A DNA stretch of 29,355 bases, from positions 1-29,355 of the forward strand of contig JAIRZG010000004.1 of the NCBI GenBank assembly GCA_031267345.1, in the 5' to 3' direction. The DNA comes from Zoogloeaceae bacterium. Lineage in GTDB: Bacteria; Pseudomonadota; Gammaproteobacteria; Burkholderiales; Rhodocyclaceae. Of the stretch, positions 22,658 to 29,355 are shown piece by piece. The first letter of the stretch is position 1. Each line of letters opens with the position of its first letter. The notes beneath the pieces were generated by a model. The model saw nothing but the letters and a program-made list of their open reading frames with translations, did not search any database and had not been told where the DNA came from. The translations under genes were made by a program, and so were the position numbers.

Positions 22658-23887
22658 ATGCAAGACGAAAAAATCCTTTCAAGTCAACAAGTCGCCCCTC
22701 CGCATAAATTCCGGACTCGACGGCTTGTTGCCGCCATCAGTTTGCTGGGGCTTTCCTTCGTGGCGAAAGCGCAGCAGTGGCCGCCGTGTGACAATACCGC
22801 CTATGCGAAACTGAAACCCTTTACCATCAGTCTCCGCGACAAGACTAATGTTACGTTGACAGTGGATCCAAAACGACTTTCCAGAAATTGGAGTTCCGGC
22901 GGTTACCAGGCGGGTGCTGCTTGTAATTGGTGCGCTGTTGGATACATCCGCCTCCCTTTTTACATAACGGATCCCAAAACTGGAAAAGTTCATACCGGTT
23001 ATATTGAGCGGATTTACGAGCATGTTGAGGAGAATGGTCTTAGGGCAAAACGAGGAGGATCGATTGGCTGGGGCGGGCGGATCATCTGGCCACCGGCCAT
23101 CAAGGCAGCGGCCACCAAGGATAAGCAAGACCACCTGAATCACTTGATTCTGCACACCAGAACCAGAGCCTCCGATAACCTTATTGATGAAAGATGCGGA
23201 ACGTCTGCCTGTCAGGGCAAAGCTCAAAGTGTCGGAAGCGTGACCATAGGCGAAATCAACCTGACCGGATGGCAAGACGAGCTCAGCGCCAGCGCTATGA
23301 CTGAATTGTTTAGCAGTGGAAAGCCTGATGGCATGAGACTCGTGCAGTATTACAGAAACAACCGTTCTATTGTGCAAAAACAGTTCGATTTCACACTATC
23401 CAGCGTGATAAGATCTAAGGAAGACGCGGATTTGGCATTCAAATTGGCTAGTCCGCAGGTCGCCGAGTGGCGGAAAGCCATGGAAACGATTCCATGTGAT
23501 AACAACAAGCGGCTAGGAGCACCGTCGGGTTTTAGCAAAGACGCTACGGAAGAAAGTTGTTATCTCACCACCGCCGCTGTCGGCGCGGTGGGCTTGGCCG
23601 ACGATTGCTGGGAGCTTGAAACCCTGCGCCGCTTCCGCGATGCCTATTTGCAGGTTTCCGTTGCCGGGCAGACGTTGGTTCGCCGCTATTACCGTTTCGC
23701 TCCCCGGCTGGTCGCCAGTATTTCCCGCCGCGCCGACGCGCGCAAGGTTTGGCTGAAGACCTATTTCTTCGGCATCCTCCCCGCCGCCCTGTGCGCCCGT
23801 CTCGGTTTCAACCGGCTGGCCACCGCCATTTACAGGAAAATGACGCTGGCTCTGTTCCGGAAATCCGGGGGCGTCGGAGCGGCGTAG
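22658..23887 (+). CDS. Exported protein of unknown function with a C-terminal CFI-box-like domain
   Basis: 409 residues. ATG with AGGAG eight bases upstream; an earlier in-frame ATG at 22520 is inside the likely promoter. A signal peptide is visible: a long polar n-region, 'TRRLVAAISLLGLSFVAKAQ', with cleavage likely after AKA (about 40); the RR could be read as a weak Tat signal. Residues 41-300 match no family I know and are rich in Cys, Trp and Lys ('GAACNWCAVGYIRLPFYITD', 'GWGGRIIWPP', 'IDERCGTSACQG'). From Cys301 the protein carries 'CYLTTAAVGAVGLADDCWEL' then 'LRRFRDAYL' and 'LVRRYYRFAPRLVA', matching the C-terminal 'C[FY][IL]xTAA...LRxFRD' (CFI-box) domain of secreted proteins. By hand count, 60-base samples in the first part are 45-48% G+C, against 68% in the CFI part. 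Not in an operon with argB. Confidence 0.8.
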   Translation: MQDEKILSSQQVAPPHKFRTRRLVAAISLLGLSFVAKAQQWPPCDNTAYAKLKPFTISLRDKTNVTLTVDPKRLSRNWSSGGYQAGAACNWCAVGYIRLPFYITDPKTGKVHTGYIERIYEHVEENGLRAKRGGSIGWGGRIIWPPAIKAAATKDKQDHLNHLILHTRTRASDNLIDERCGTSACQGKAQSVGSVTIGEINLTGWQDELSASAMTELFSSGKPDGMRLVQYYRNNRSIVQKQFDFTLSSVIRSKEDADLAFKLASPQVAEWRKAMETIPCDNNKRLGAPSGFSKDATEESCYLTTAAVGAVGLADDCWELETLRRFRDAYLQVSVAGQTLVRRYYRFAPRLVASISRRADARKVWLKTYFFGILPAALCARLGFNRLATAIYRKMTLALFRKSGGVGAA

Positions 23888-24022
23888 CCGTTCAGTGACA
23901 GTACCCCGGCGGGTTCTGCGCCGCGCCCTTGTATTTTTCGGTTAGAGCAAGAAATTAGCGACAGGCCTGAAGGCCTGTCGCTAATTTCGTGGTGACTGAC
24001 GCGGTTTACTAGTTCAAACGAT
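23888..24022 (+). terminator. 17-bp perfect palindrome between the exported protein and the glycosyltransferase operon
   Basis: GAAATTAGCGACAGGCC (23951-23967) and its exact complement GGCCTGTCGCTAATTTC (23972-23988) flank a TGAA loop. The hairpin is very stable, but only TAATTTCGT follows it, not a T-run. It may end the preceding transcript or be a REP-type extragenic palindrome; a related half-copy follows argB. The rest of the gap shows nothing recognisable. Confidence 0.6.
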
Positions 24023-24238
24023 ATGAAGACTCAAGCCTCTCCTACAGGTATTGACAGGCACATGAGCGAGGCTGTCGGCGGCTACGACACCGTTCTCCCG
24101 CGAGAAGAATACGAGCGGCTTTTCGGCGCTCAACAAACGTCCCTGCGGAAAGTCGCGCCTGAAAAGGGCAGGGGAAAAATCATTGAAATACCGTCCGCCT
24201 CTGCCGCTTCAACCCATACCGCATCGGATTCAGCATGA
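24023..24238 (+). CDS. Small unknown protein coupled to the glycosyltransferase
   Basis: 71 residues if it starts at 24023, or 58 from the ATG at 24062, which has AGG four bases upstream; neither site has a strong ribosome binding sequence. It is hydrophilic, with 'GGYDTVLPREEYERLFG' in the middle and a Ser/Thr/Ala-rich tail; no membrane segment or signal peptide. Its TGA overlaps the ATG of the glycosyltransferase (ATGA), which supports it as a real coding frame that couples translation. Not recognised; it may be a leader peptide or a decayed gene start. Confidence 0.45.
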   Translation: MKTQASPTGIDRHMSEAVGGYDTVLPREEYERLFGAQQTSLRKVAPEKGRGKIIEIPSASAASTHTASDSA

Positions 24239-25332
24239 TTCTCCAGCTCTGCCACGGCTACGACGGCCCTTTTCTTGATTGCGCCCGCCAGTACGCCCAA
24301 CTGTTTGCGGGAACGCCGCATCCGGTGGTTACGGTCTATCTGACGGGCGAAGACCGACCGGAAGTCGCGCAAGCCTCAGCGTCGCGCGCGGTGATTTTCA
24401 TGGGCTATCGCAGCGCGCAGATTCGCGGCCTGAAACTCAACGCCATCCGCGATCTCGCCCGCATCGCCGCCCGCCATCCCTTCACGCTTTGTATCGCGCA
24501 CCGCTTCAAGCCGGTTTACACGGCGCTGTGGGGGACGAAACTGCCGGTCATTGGCGTGCATCACGCCTTTGGCGATTACCGGCGGTTCGGGCGGCGATTG
24601 CTGGCGCGACTCTTTCGCCAACGCCTTGCCCTGCTGGGCGTCTCCAACGCCGTGCGCGACGATCTGCGCGCCAGTCTGCCCACCTGGTCGCCCGCGCGCA
24701 TCGCCACCTTGTATAACCGCGTCGATGTCACGACGCTTCAGCGCGCGCAACTGCCCCGCAACGCGGCGCGGCAGACGCTGGATTTGCCGCTGGACGCCTG
24801 GATAGTCGGTCATGTCGGGCGTCTGCATCCGGACAAGGATCAGGCCACCCTGTTGCGCGCCTTTGCCCTGGCGCGTCCAGCCCTGCCGCCGGAAAGTCTG
24901 CTGGTCATCGTGGGCAGCGGGCGGCTGGAAAACGCGCTCAAGGCGCAGGCGGCGGCTCTGGGCATTGCGGCGGCGACGCGCTTTCCGGGTCAGATAGCGG
25001 AAGCGCGACGCTATTTCAGGGCGTTTGATTGCTTTGCCCTGTCTTCCGATCATGAGCCTTTTGGCATGGTCTTGCTGGAAGCAATGGCGGCGGACGTGCC
25101 GATAATTTGCAGCGATTGCGGCGGCGCGCCCGAAGTGGTGGGCGAGACGGGGCGATGTTTTCCTTTTGGGAACGCCGAAGCGTTGGGACGCGCGTTGATC
25201 GATTGCGCGGCGGCGCCGCCGGATGGCGTGGGCGTCGCCGCGCGTCTGCATGATCTTTTTTCCGATGCCGCCGTGCGCCAGGCTTTCTGGCAATTGCCCC
25301 TGCTGCGCGATCTTGGAATAACATCGTCATGA
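24235..25332 (+). CDS. GT4-family glycosyltransferase, probably for LPS core or other surface sugar
   Basis: 365 residues, GT-B fold. The N-terminal domain starts 'MILQLCHGYDGPFLDCARQY'. The C-terminal nucleotide-sugar domain begins near 190 with 'VGHVGRLHPDKDQATLLRAF', then 'LLVIVGSGRLENALK', the retaining E-x7-E motif 'EPFGMVLLE' near 274-281, and 'SDCGGAPEVVG'. Cytoplasmic or peripheral on the inner membrane. It is joined by ATGA overlaps to the small ORF before it and to the mig-14 gene after it. In Pseudomonas aeruginosa mig-14 also neighbours an LPS-core glycosyltransferase (wapH, from memory), so a core-oligosaccharide role is likely but not proven. Donor and acceptor unknown. Confidence 0.88.
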   Translation: MILQLCHGYDGPFLDCARQYAQLFAGTPHPVVTVYLTGEDRPEVAQASASRAVIFMGYRSAQIRGLKLNAIRDLARIAARHPFTLCIAHRFKPVYTALWGTKLPVIGVHHAFGDYRRFGRRLLARLFRQRLALLGVSNAVRDDLRASLPTWSPARIATLYNRVDVTTLQRAQLPRNAARQTLDLPLDAWIVGHVGRLHPDKDQATLLRAFALARPALPPESLLVIVGSGRLENALKAQAAALGIAAATRFPGQIAEARRYFRAFDCFALSSDHEPFGMVLLEAMAADVPIICSDCGGAPEVVGETGRCFPFGNAEALGRALIDCAAAPPDGVGVAARLHDLFSDAAVRQAFWQLPLLRDLGITSS

Positions 25333-26243
25333 TGCGCCCTGGTTTGCTTCTGCGCGGCTGGCGCGAACGCGGCTGGCGGGAAATCGACGCTGCGGCTTAC
25401 GCCGAAATCTGGCGGCGTTACGGCGGCAGCGTAGCGACGCATCCGCTGGCGGTGGCGGAACTTTCCCAACTGGCGGGAATTCCGGCGCGTTATCTTGCCT
25501 GGCCGCAGGGCGCGGAAAAGGGCGCGTATCAGGCCGCCATCGCTGCCTGGGGGCGCGATCTGGCGCTTTCCAAAATGGCGTTGAAACGTCTGGGCAAAAA
25601 AGGGCTTTTTGATCTGGGCAATGCCGAAGTTATCCTGCCGGTGGCGGTTGGGGCGCGGGTTTCCCTGCGGCATGGCGCGCGCTATCTTTCCATCCTGCAT
25701 CGGGAAAATATCCTGACGGCGCGTCCGCAGGCCGAACCGTTGGCGCTGGCGCGCGCGCCGGAAGAGTTTTCCGGCAAATTCCGCTACAACCAGCGGCGCG
25801 AACGACGATTGGCGGAGCTGGCGGGCGGCGAAGTGCGTTTTGTCCGCGATTTTTCTCCGGAAGCGTTTGCCGCCCTTTATCTGGAGCTTTTCCAGCGTCG
25901 CTGGGGATTTGCCGCCACGGGCGCGGCGCATATGGCGGAAGTCTTTACCCGTCTGCAACCGCTCCTGCGCGGCGCGGCGCTGTTGATCGAGGGACGGCCT
26001 GTCGCCGCGCAGGTGCTTTATCGCGCCGAATCGCCAGACTGGATTTCCGTCGAATATGTCAATGGCGGCGTGGATCCAAAAAACCGCGCCTTTTCTCCTG
26101 GCAGCATCCTCACCTTCGCCAACCTGCAAAACGCCTGGGAAGAGGCGCGCGCGCGCGGAAAATCGCTACGTTACTCCTTCGGACGCGCTGACCGCGACTA
26201 CAAGCAAAACTGGTGTCACGTCCAGTCGGTTTTGCGGGTATAA
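25329..26243 (+). CDS. mig-14: Mig-14 family protein (antimicrobial peptide resistance)
   Basis: 304 residues, about the family length. It begins 'MMRPGLLLRGWRERGWREI', then 'YGGSVATHPLAVAELSQLAG', typical of Mig-14. The C-terminal half is FemAB/GNAT-like: 'FSGKFRYNQRRERRLAEL', 'LYLELFQRRWGF', 'FSPGSILTFANLQ' and 'YSFGRADRDYKQNW'. In Salmonella and Pseudomonas, Mig-14 is needed for resistance to cationic antimicrobial peptides and associates with the inner membrane; its reaction is not settled. The start overlaps the glycosyltransferase stop (ATGA), pointing to a shared job on the cell envelope. Confidence 0.85.
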   Translation: MMRPGLLLRGWRERGWREIDAAAYAEIWRRYGGSVATHPLAVAELSQLAGIPARYLAWPQGAEKGAYQAAIAAWGRDLALSKMALKRLGKKGLFDLGNAEVILPVAVGARVSLRHGARYLSILHRENILTARPQAEPLALARAPEEFSGKFRYNQRRERRLAELAGGEVRFVRDFSPEAFAALYLELFQRRWGFAATGAAHMAEVFTRLQPLLRGAALLIEGRPVAAQVLYRAESPDWISVEYVNGGVDPKNRAFSPGSILTFANLQNAWEEARARGKSLRYSFGRADRDYKQNWCHVQSVLRV

Positions 26244-26271
26244 AACAGATGCCTTATGTTGGAGCTTTCCG

Positions 26272-27408
26272 ATGACGACCTCTGCCGTCCTTGATCTGAC
26301 CAGCGCGCTGATCGCCTGCCCTTCCGTCACCCCTGCCGATGGCGGGGCGTTGGCGTTGATCCAGTCCCGTCTTGCGCCTCTGGGTTTCGCGTTTGAAGCC
26401 ATCGACCGGAGGGAAACCAGAAATCTCTGGGCGCGACGCGGCAGCGCAAAGCCGCTGTTCTGCTTTGCCGGACACGTCGATGTCGTTCCTCCTGGCCCGC
26501 TGGAGGCCTGGACTTCGCCGCCTTTCACGCCCACGACGCGCGACGGTTTTCTTTACGGGCGCGGCGCGGCGGACATGAAATCCGCCATCGCCGCCATGAT
26601 TGTGGCGGTGGAAAATTTCATCACCGCGCATCCCGATCATCTCGGCAGCATTGCCCTGCTCCTCACCTCCGATGAGGAAGGCGACGCGAAAGATGGCACG
26701 GTCGCCGTGGTGGAAACACTGGCGGCGCGCGACGAAACGCTGGATTACTGCATTGTTGGCGAACCCACCTCGGTCAATCGTCTCGGCGACATGGTGAAAA
26801 ACGGGCGGCGCGGCTCGCTTTCCGGCAGGCTTGCGGTCAAGGGCGTCCAGTGCCACATCGCCTATTCCGAAAAAGGCAAAAACCCCATTCACGCGCTCGC
26901 CCCGGCGCTTGCCGAACTGGCGGCGACCCATTGGGATGGGGGCAGCGCCCATTTTCCGCCGACCACCTGGCAGGTTTCCAATATCCACGCGGGCACAGGC
27001 GCGAACAATGTCATTCCTCACGCGCTGGAAATGCTGTTCAATTTCCGCTTTTCCCCCGCCAGCGAACCGGCGGCGCTGCAACAACGCTTTGCCGCCATTC
27101 TGGACAGGTACGGGCTGGATTACGATCTGCGCTGGACGCTGGGCGCGCGCCCCTTTCTCACCCCGCAAGGCGAGCTGGTTGCCGCCGCGCGTCAGGCCAT
27201 TCGCGAGGAAACCGGCATCGAGGCCGAACTTTCCACCAGCGGCGGCACTTCCGACGGGCGCTTCCTCACCATGATCTGCCCGCAACTGCTGGAACTCGGC
27301 CCGGTCAACGCCAGCAGCCACAAGATCGACGAGTGCGTTGAAGTCGCCGCTTTGGCGCCCCTTGCCGCCATTTATCAACGTCTTCTGGAGCGCATCCTGC
27401 ATGTCTGA
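26272..27408 (+). CDS. dapE: Succinyl-diaminopimelate desuccinylase
   Basis: Zinc peptidase-family (M20) enzyme that removes succinate from N-succinyl-L,L-diaminopimelate on the way to lysine and peptidoglycan. 378 residues, normal length. The ATG at 26272 has GGAG eight bases upstream; a longer frame upstream overlaps mig-14 and is not family-like. Metal ligands and catalytic residues: His68 and Asp70 in 'CFAGHVDVVPPG', Asp101 in 'GRGAADMKSA', Glu135-Glu136 in 'TSDEEGDAKDGT', 'VGEPTS', and a late His in 'SSHKIDECV'. Overlaps prmB by eight bases, as in many betaproteobacteria. Confidence 0.98.
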   Translation: MTTSAVLDLTSALIACPSVTPADGGALALIQSRLAPLGFAFEAIDRRETRNLWARRGSAKPLFCFAGHVDVVPPGPLEAWTSPPFTPTTRDGFLYGRGAADMKSAIAAMIVAVENFITAHPDHLGSIALLLTSDEEGDAKDGTVAVVETLAARDETLDYCIVGEPTSVNRLGDMVKNGRRGSLSGRLAVKGVQCHIAYSEKGKNPIHALAPALAELAATHWDGGSAHFPPTTWQVSNIHAGTGANNVIPHALEMLFNFRFSPASEPAALQQRFAAILDRYGLDYDLRWTLGARPFLTPQGELVAAARQAIREETGIEAELSTSGGTSDGRFLTMICPQLLELGPVNASSHKIDECVEVAALAPLAAIYQRLLERILHV

Positions 27409-28345
27409 CGCCCTCAAAACCGCCGCACCGTTTGAGGAAGCCCAACGCGAGCTTGTCAGCCTGCGCGATTGTCTGCGCTTTGCCGTCAGCCGCTTCAACG
27501 CCGCCGGACTGCATTTCGGGCATGGCAGCGACAACGCCTGGGATGAAGCGGTCTATCTGGCGCTGTTTTCCCTGCGTCTGCCGCCGGACACCCTGGAACC
27601 CTTCCTCGACGCCCGTCTGCTGCCCGCTGAACGCGCCGCCTTCCTTGACCTCATCCGCCGCCGCGTCGAAAAACGTCTGCCCGCCGCCTATCTCACCCAT
27701 GAAGCCTGGTTGCAAGGCCACCGCTTTTACGTTGATGAACGGGTGATCATCCCGCGCTCCTTCATCGCCGAATTGCTGGCGGAACGACTGCATCCGTGGA
27801 TAGACGCGCCCGACGCCGTCACCCGTGTGCTCGACATGTGCGCCGGTTCCGCTTGTCTCGCCATCCTTGCCGCGCTCGCTTTTCCCGACGCCACGATCGA
27901 TGCCGTCGATATTTCCTCCGACGCGCTCGCCGTCGCCCGCAAAAACGTCGCCGATTATGGTCTTGAAGCGCGCGTCCGCCCGATCGAATCCGACGCTTTC
28001 AACGCCTTGCCGGACGCCCGTTATGACGTGATTATCGCCAATCCGCCTTACGTCGACGCCGCATCCGTCGCGGCGCTACCGCCCGAATACCGCCACGAAC
28101 CCGCGCTGGCGCTGGGTTCCGGCGCAGACGGCCTTGACTTCACCCGCCGTCTGCTCGCCGCCGCCCCGCGCCATCTCAACCCCGATGGTTGCCTGATCGT
28201 GGAAATCGGTCACCACCGCGCCGCGCTGGAAGCCGCCTACCCGAGAACGCCCTTCCTCTGGCTGGAAACACGCGCGGGCAACGAGCAGGTGTTTTTGTTG
28301 CGGGGCAGCCCCTGTCATCCGGCAACCCAACCTGCGGACGCATGA
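27401..28345 (+). CDS. prmB: Ribosomal protein L3 N5-glutamine methyltransferase
   Basis: Methylates a glutamine of 50S protein L3 using S-adenosylmethionine. 314 residues. An N-terminal helical domain with 'LHFGHGSDNAWDEAVYLAL' (37-55) is specific to PrmB and separates it from the release-factor enzyme PrmC. The SAM-binding domain has 'VLDMCAGSACLAI' (143-155) and the catalytic NPPY at 214-217. 'EYRHEPALALGSGADGLDF' follows. The ATG at 27401 has TGGAG ten bases upstream and overlaps the dapE stop. Confidence 0.97.
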   Translation: MSDALKTAAPFEEAQRELVSLRDCLRFAVSRFNAAGLHFGHGSDNAWDEAVYLALFSLRLPPDTLEPFLDARLLPAERAAFLDLIRRRVEKRLPAAYLTHEAWLQGHRFYVDERVIIPRSFIAELLAERLHPWIDAPDAVTRVLDMCAGSACLAILAALAFPDATIDAVDISSDALAVARKNVADYGLEARVRPIESDAFNALPDARYDVIIANPPYVDAASVAALPPEYRHEPALALGSGADGLDFTRRLLAAAPRHLNPDGCLIVEIGHHRAALEAAYPRTPFLWLETRAGNEQVFLLRGSPCHPATQPADA

Positions 28346-28498
28346 TTTTATAATCCGCGCGTCACGCGCTGCCCGCGCGCCGGACGTGTTTTTGTTGCCC
28401 GCCGCCGCGTCGACACCTTGCCGCCCGCCATCCCCTGGATGGCGCGCACTCGCCCGGCAGGCGCGGATTTCAGACCCGCCTTTGCGCCCGTGTCGCGC
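28346..28498. other. Gap between convergent prmB and TPR gene
   Basis: 153 GC-rich bases with short self-complementary stretches (GCGCGTCACGCGC at about 28357-28369) but no clear T-run terminator. I see no gene here. Confidence 0.4.
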
Positions 28499-29197
28499 TT
28501 ATTGTCCTGCGCGTTGGCACATGTCTTCGAGAAAGCCGGTTTCCAGTTCGTCCCCGTTTTGCCGCGCGTCTTTGGCCCAGCGGCAGGCGTTGGCGGCATC
28601 GCCTTGCAGGTAATATACGTGGGCGATATTGGCGCGGGCGTTTCTGGCGTCGGGATGGCGTTGCAGCGTCTGGTTGAGCGAATCCAGGCTTTTTTGCAAT
28701 TGGTTTTGCGTCCACAAAAAGCGGCCATAGTCCACATGCGCGCGGGGGTTGACCTCCGGTTTGGCGAGCGCCAACAGGAACAGGCGCTCAATTTCCTTCG
28801 GATCGCCGCAGCGTTGGCTGGTGATGACGGCAAAGCCATGATAGGCGTCGCCATTTTCCGGATCAAGCAACCACGCCTGATTGAAACGCTTCATGGCGGT
28901 CGCCGTATCGCCTCTGGCCCAATATGACCAGGCGGCGCCTATCACATTCTTCGCGCCCTGCTGACGCGAAACGCCCGATTGCTCGATGGAAGCGACAAAC
29001 GTCGCGTCGCTCTTTTCCTGCGCCGCCGTTTTGGGGCGTTCCCCATACATCGGCTGTTCATTGATCGGCAACGTTCTTATGGCATGGGCATTGCGGATGC
29101 GTTCGAGCGGCGTCTGCTGACATGCGGCGTTTGCAAACGTCGTTGCGCCGATCAAGCCGACAAACAGGGTTGCCGTCAGACGACAAATCATGCTCAT
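28499..29197 (-). CDS. Exported tetratricopeptide-repeat protein
   Basis: 232 residues. ATG with GAGGAG seven bases upstream, chosen over an in-frame ATG 33 bases earlier. The N-terminus 'MICRLTATLFVGLIGATTFA' plus 'NAAC' is a signal peptide; the Cys right after ANAA could suit a lipoprotein, but the site fits signal peptidase I (ANA-A) better. Residues about 90-225 form TPR helices: 'AAWSYWARGDTATAMKRFNQ', 'GDAYHGFAVITS', 'HVDYGRFLWTQNQLQKSLDS', 'IAHVYYLQGDAANACRWA'. The pattern recalls PilF/PilW-like periplasmic TPR proteins, but I cannot assign it to a pathway. It stands alone, between convergent prmB and the IS5 remnant. TPRs usually mediate protein contacts. Confidence 0.8.
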   Translation of the reverse strand: MSMICRLTATLFVGLIGATTFANAACQQTPLERIRNAHAIRTLPINEQPMYGERPKTAAQEKSDATFVASIEQSGVSRQQGAKNVIGAAWSYWARGDTATAMKRFNQAWLLDPENGDAYHGFAVITSQRCGDPKEIERLFLLALAKPEVNPRAHVDYGRFLWTQNQLQKSLDSLNQTLQRHPDARNARANIAHVYYLQGDAANACRWAKDARQNGDELETGFLEDMCQRAGQ

Positions 29198-29253
29198 GGT
29201 TTTCTCCTCAAAAAATCCTGCCCGTTCCATCGTAAAACTAGGGCGTGTTCACA

Positions 29254-29355
29254 CTATCGCAAGCACTCGACGATCAGTGCGAAATGAATAAACCCCAAAA
29301 ACATTACATCCAGTTTCTCGAATCGGGAGAAAATCCGGCGAAAGCCTTTGAGTCG
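29254..29355 (-). mobile_element. 3' end of an IS5-family transposase (partial, runs off the right edge)
   Basis: On the minus strand the frame from the window edge to TAG at 29256-29254 encodes 33 residues typical of the C-terminus of IS5-group transposases: 'FRRIFSRFEKLDVMFLGF' then 'IHFALIVECLR'. Just beyond the stop, GGCGTGTTCACAC (29242-29254) is probably the terminal inverted repeat, and CTAG at 29238-29241 fits an IS5-type YTAR target. Whether the element is complete cannot be seen. Confidence 0.75.

Noticed and set aside
28348..28866. A 172-codon minus-strand frame overlapping the TPR gene
   Set aside because: Lies in another frame of the TPR gene and runs into the prmB gap with a Arg/Thr-rich, motif-free sequence.

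Overview
This window looks like chromosomal DNA of a GC-rich betaproteobacterium (Burkholderiales, Rhodocyclales or Nitrosomonadales type). The reasons are the gene order hemL-thiE-thiD divergent from pilG-H-I-J-L, a tkt...gap pair, and protein sequences of proteobacterial type. The species cannot be named from the sequence. Both ends lie in insertion-sequence remnants: the 3' end of an IS630-type transposase joined to a broken ISAs1-type transposase on the left, and the 3' end of an IS5-type transposase on the right.

Layout. 1-1066: nested IS remnants, followed by a short ORF that runs into the IS end. 1303-5238 (minus): tkt, a shortened AlbA_2/Schlafen-type regulator, and gap, all in one direction; tkt and gap supply central carbon metabolism. 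5373-6995 (plus): a PAS/Aer-type methyl-accepting chemotaxis protein, divergent from tkt. 7067-8363 (minus): a secreted Sel1-repeat protein gene broken by two frameshifts. 8544-11300 (minus): thiD, thiE and hemL with overlapping ends (thiamine and tetrapyrrole synthesis). 11508-21375 (plus): pilG, pilH, pilI, pilJ and pilL, a Pil-Chp chemosensory cluster for type IV pili. PilJ is the receptor, PilI the CheW-like coupler, PilL the multi-Hpt CheA-like kinase with its own receiver, and PilG/PilH the response regulators. No CheR or CheB homologue lies in the cluster. 21451-22347 (plus): argB.

22348-24022 is the least ordinary part. It holds an IS200/IS605-like hairpin, an exported protein of unknown role with a C-terminal CFI-box-like domain and a marked drop in GC over its first 300 codons, and two copies of one palindromic repeat either side of it. 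24023-26243 (plus): a small unknown ORF, a GT4 glycosyltransferase and a Mig-14 family protein, joined by ATGA overlaps; this looks like an envelope (LPS core or peptide-resistance) operon. 26272-28345: dapE and prmB. 28499-29197 (minus): an exported TPR protein.

I see no tRNA, rRNA, CRISPR array or phage. The best candidates for something not yet described are the exported protein with its flanking repeats (22434-23988), the internally shortened AlbA_2 gene between tkt and gap, and the variable-looking Glu-Pro repeat linkers in PilL. No database search was possible; family names rest on recognised motifs.
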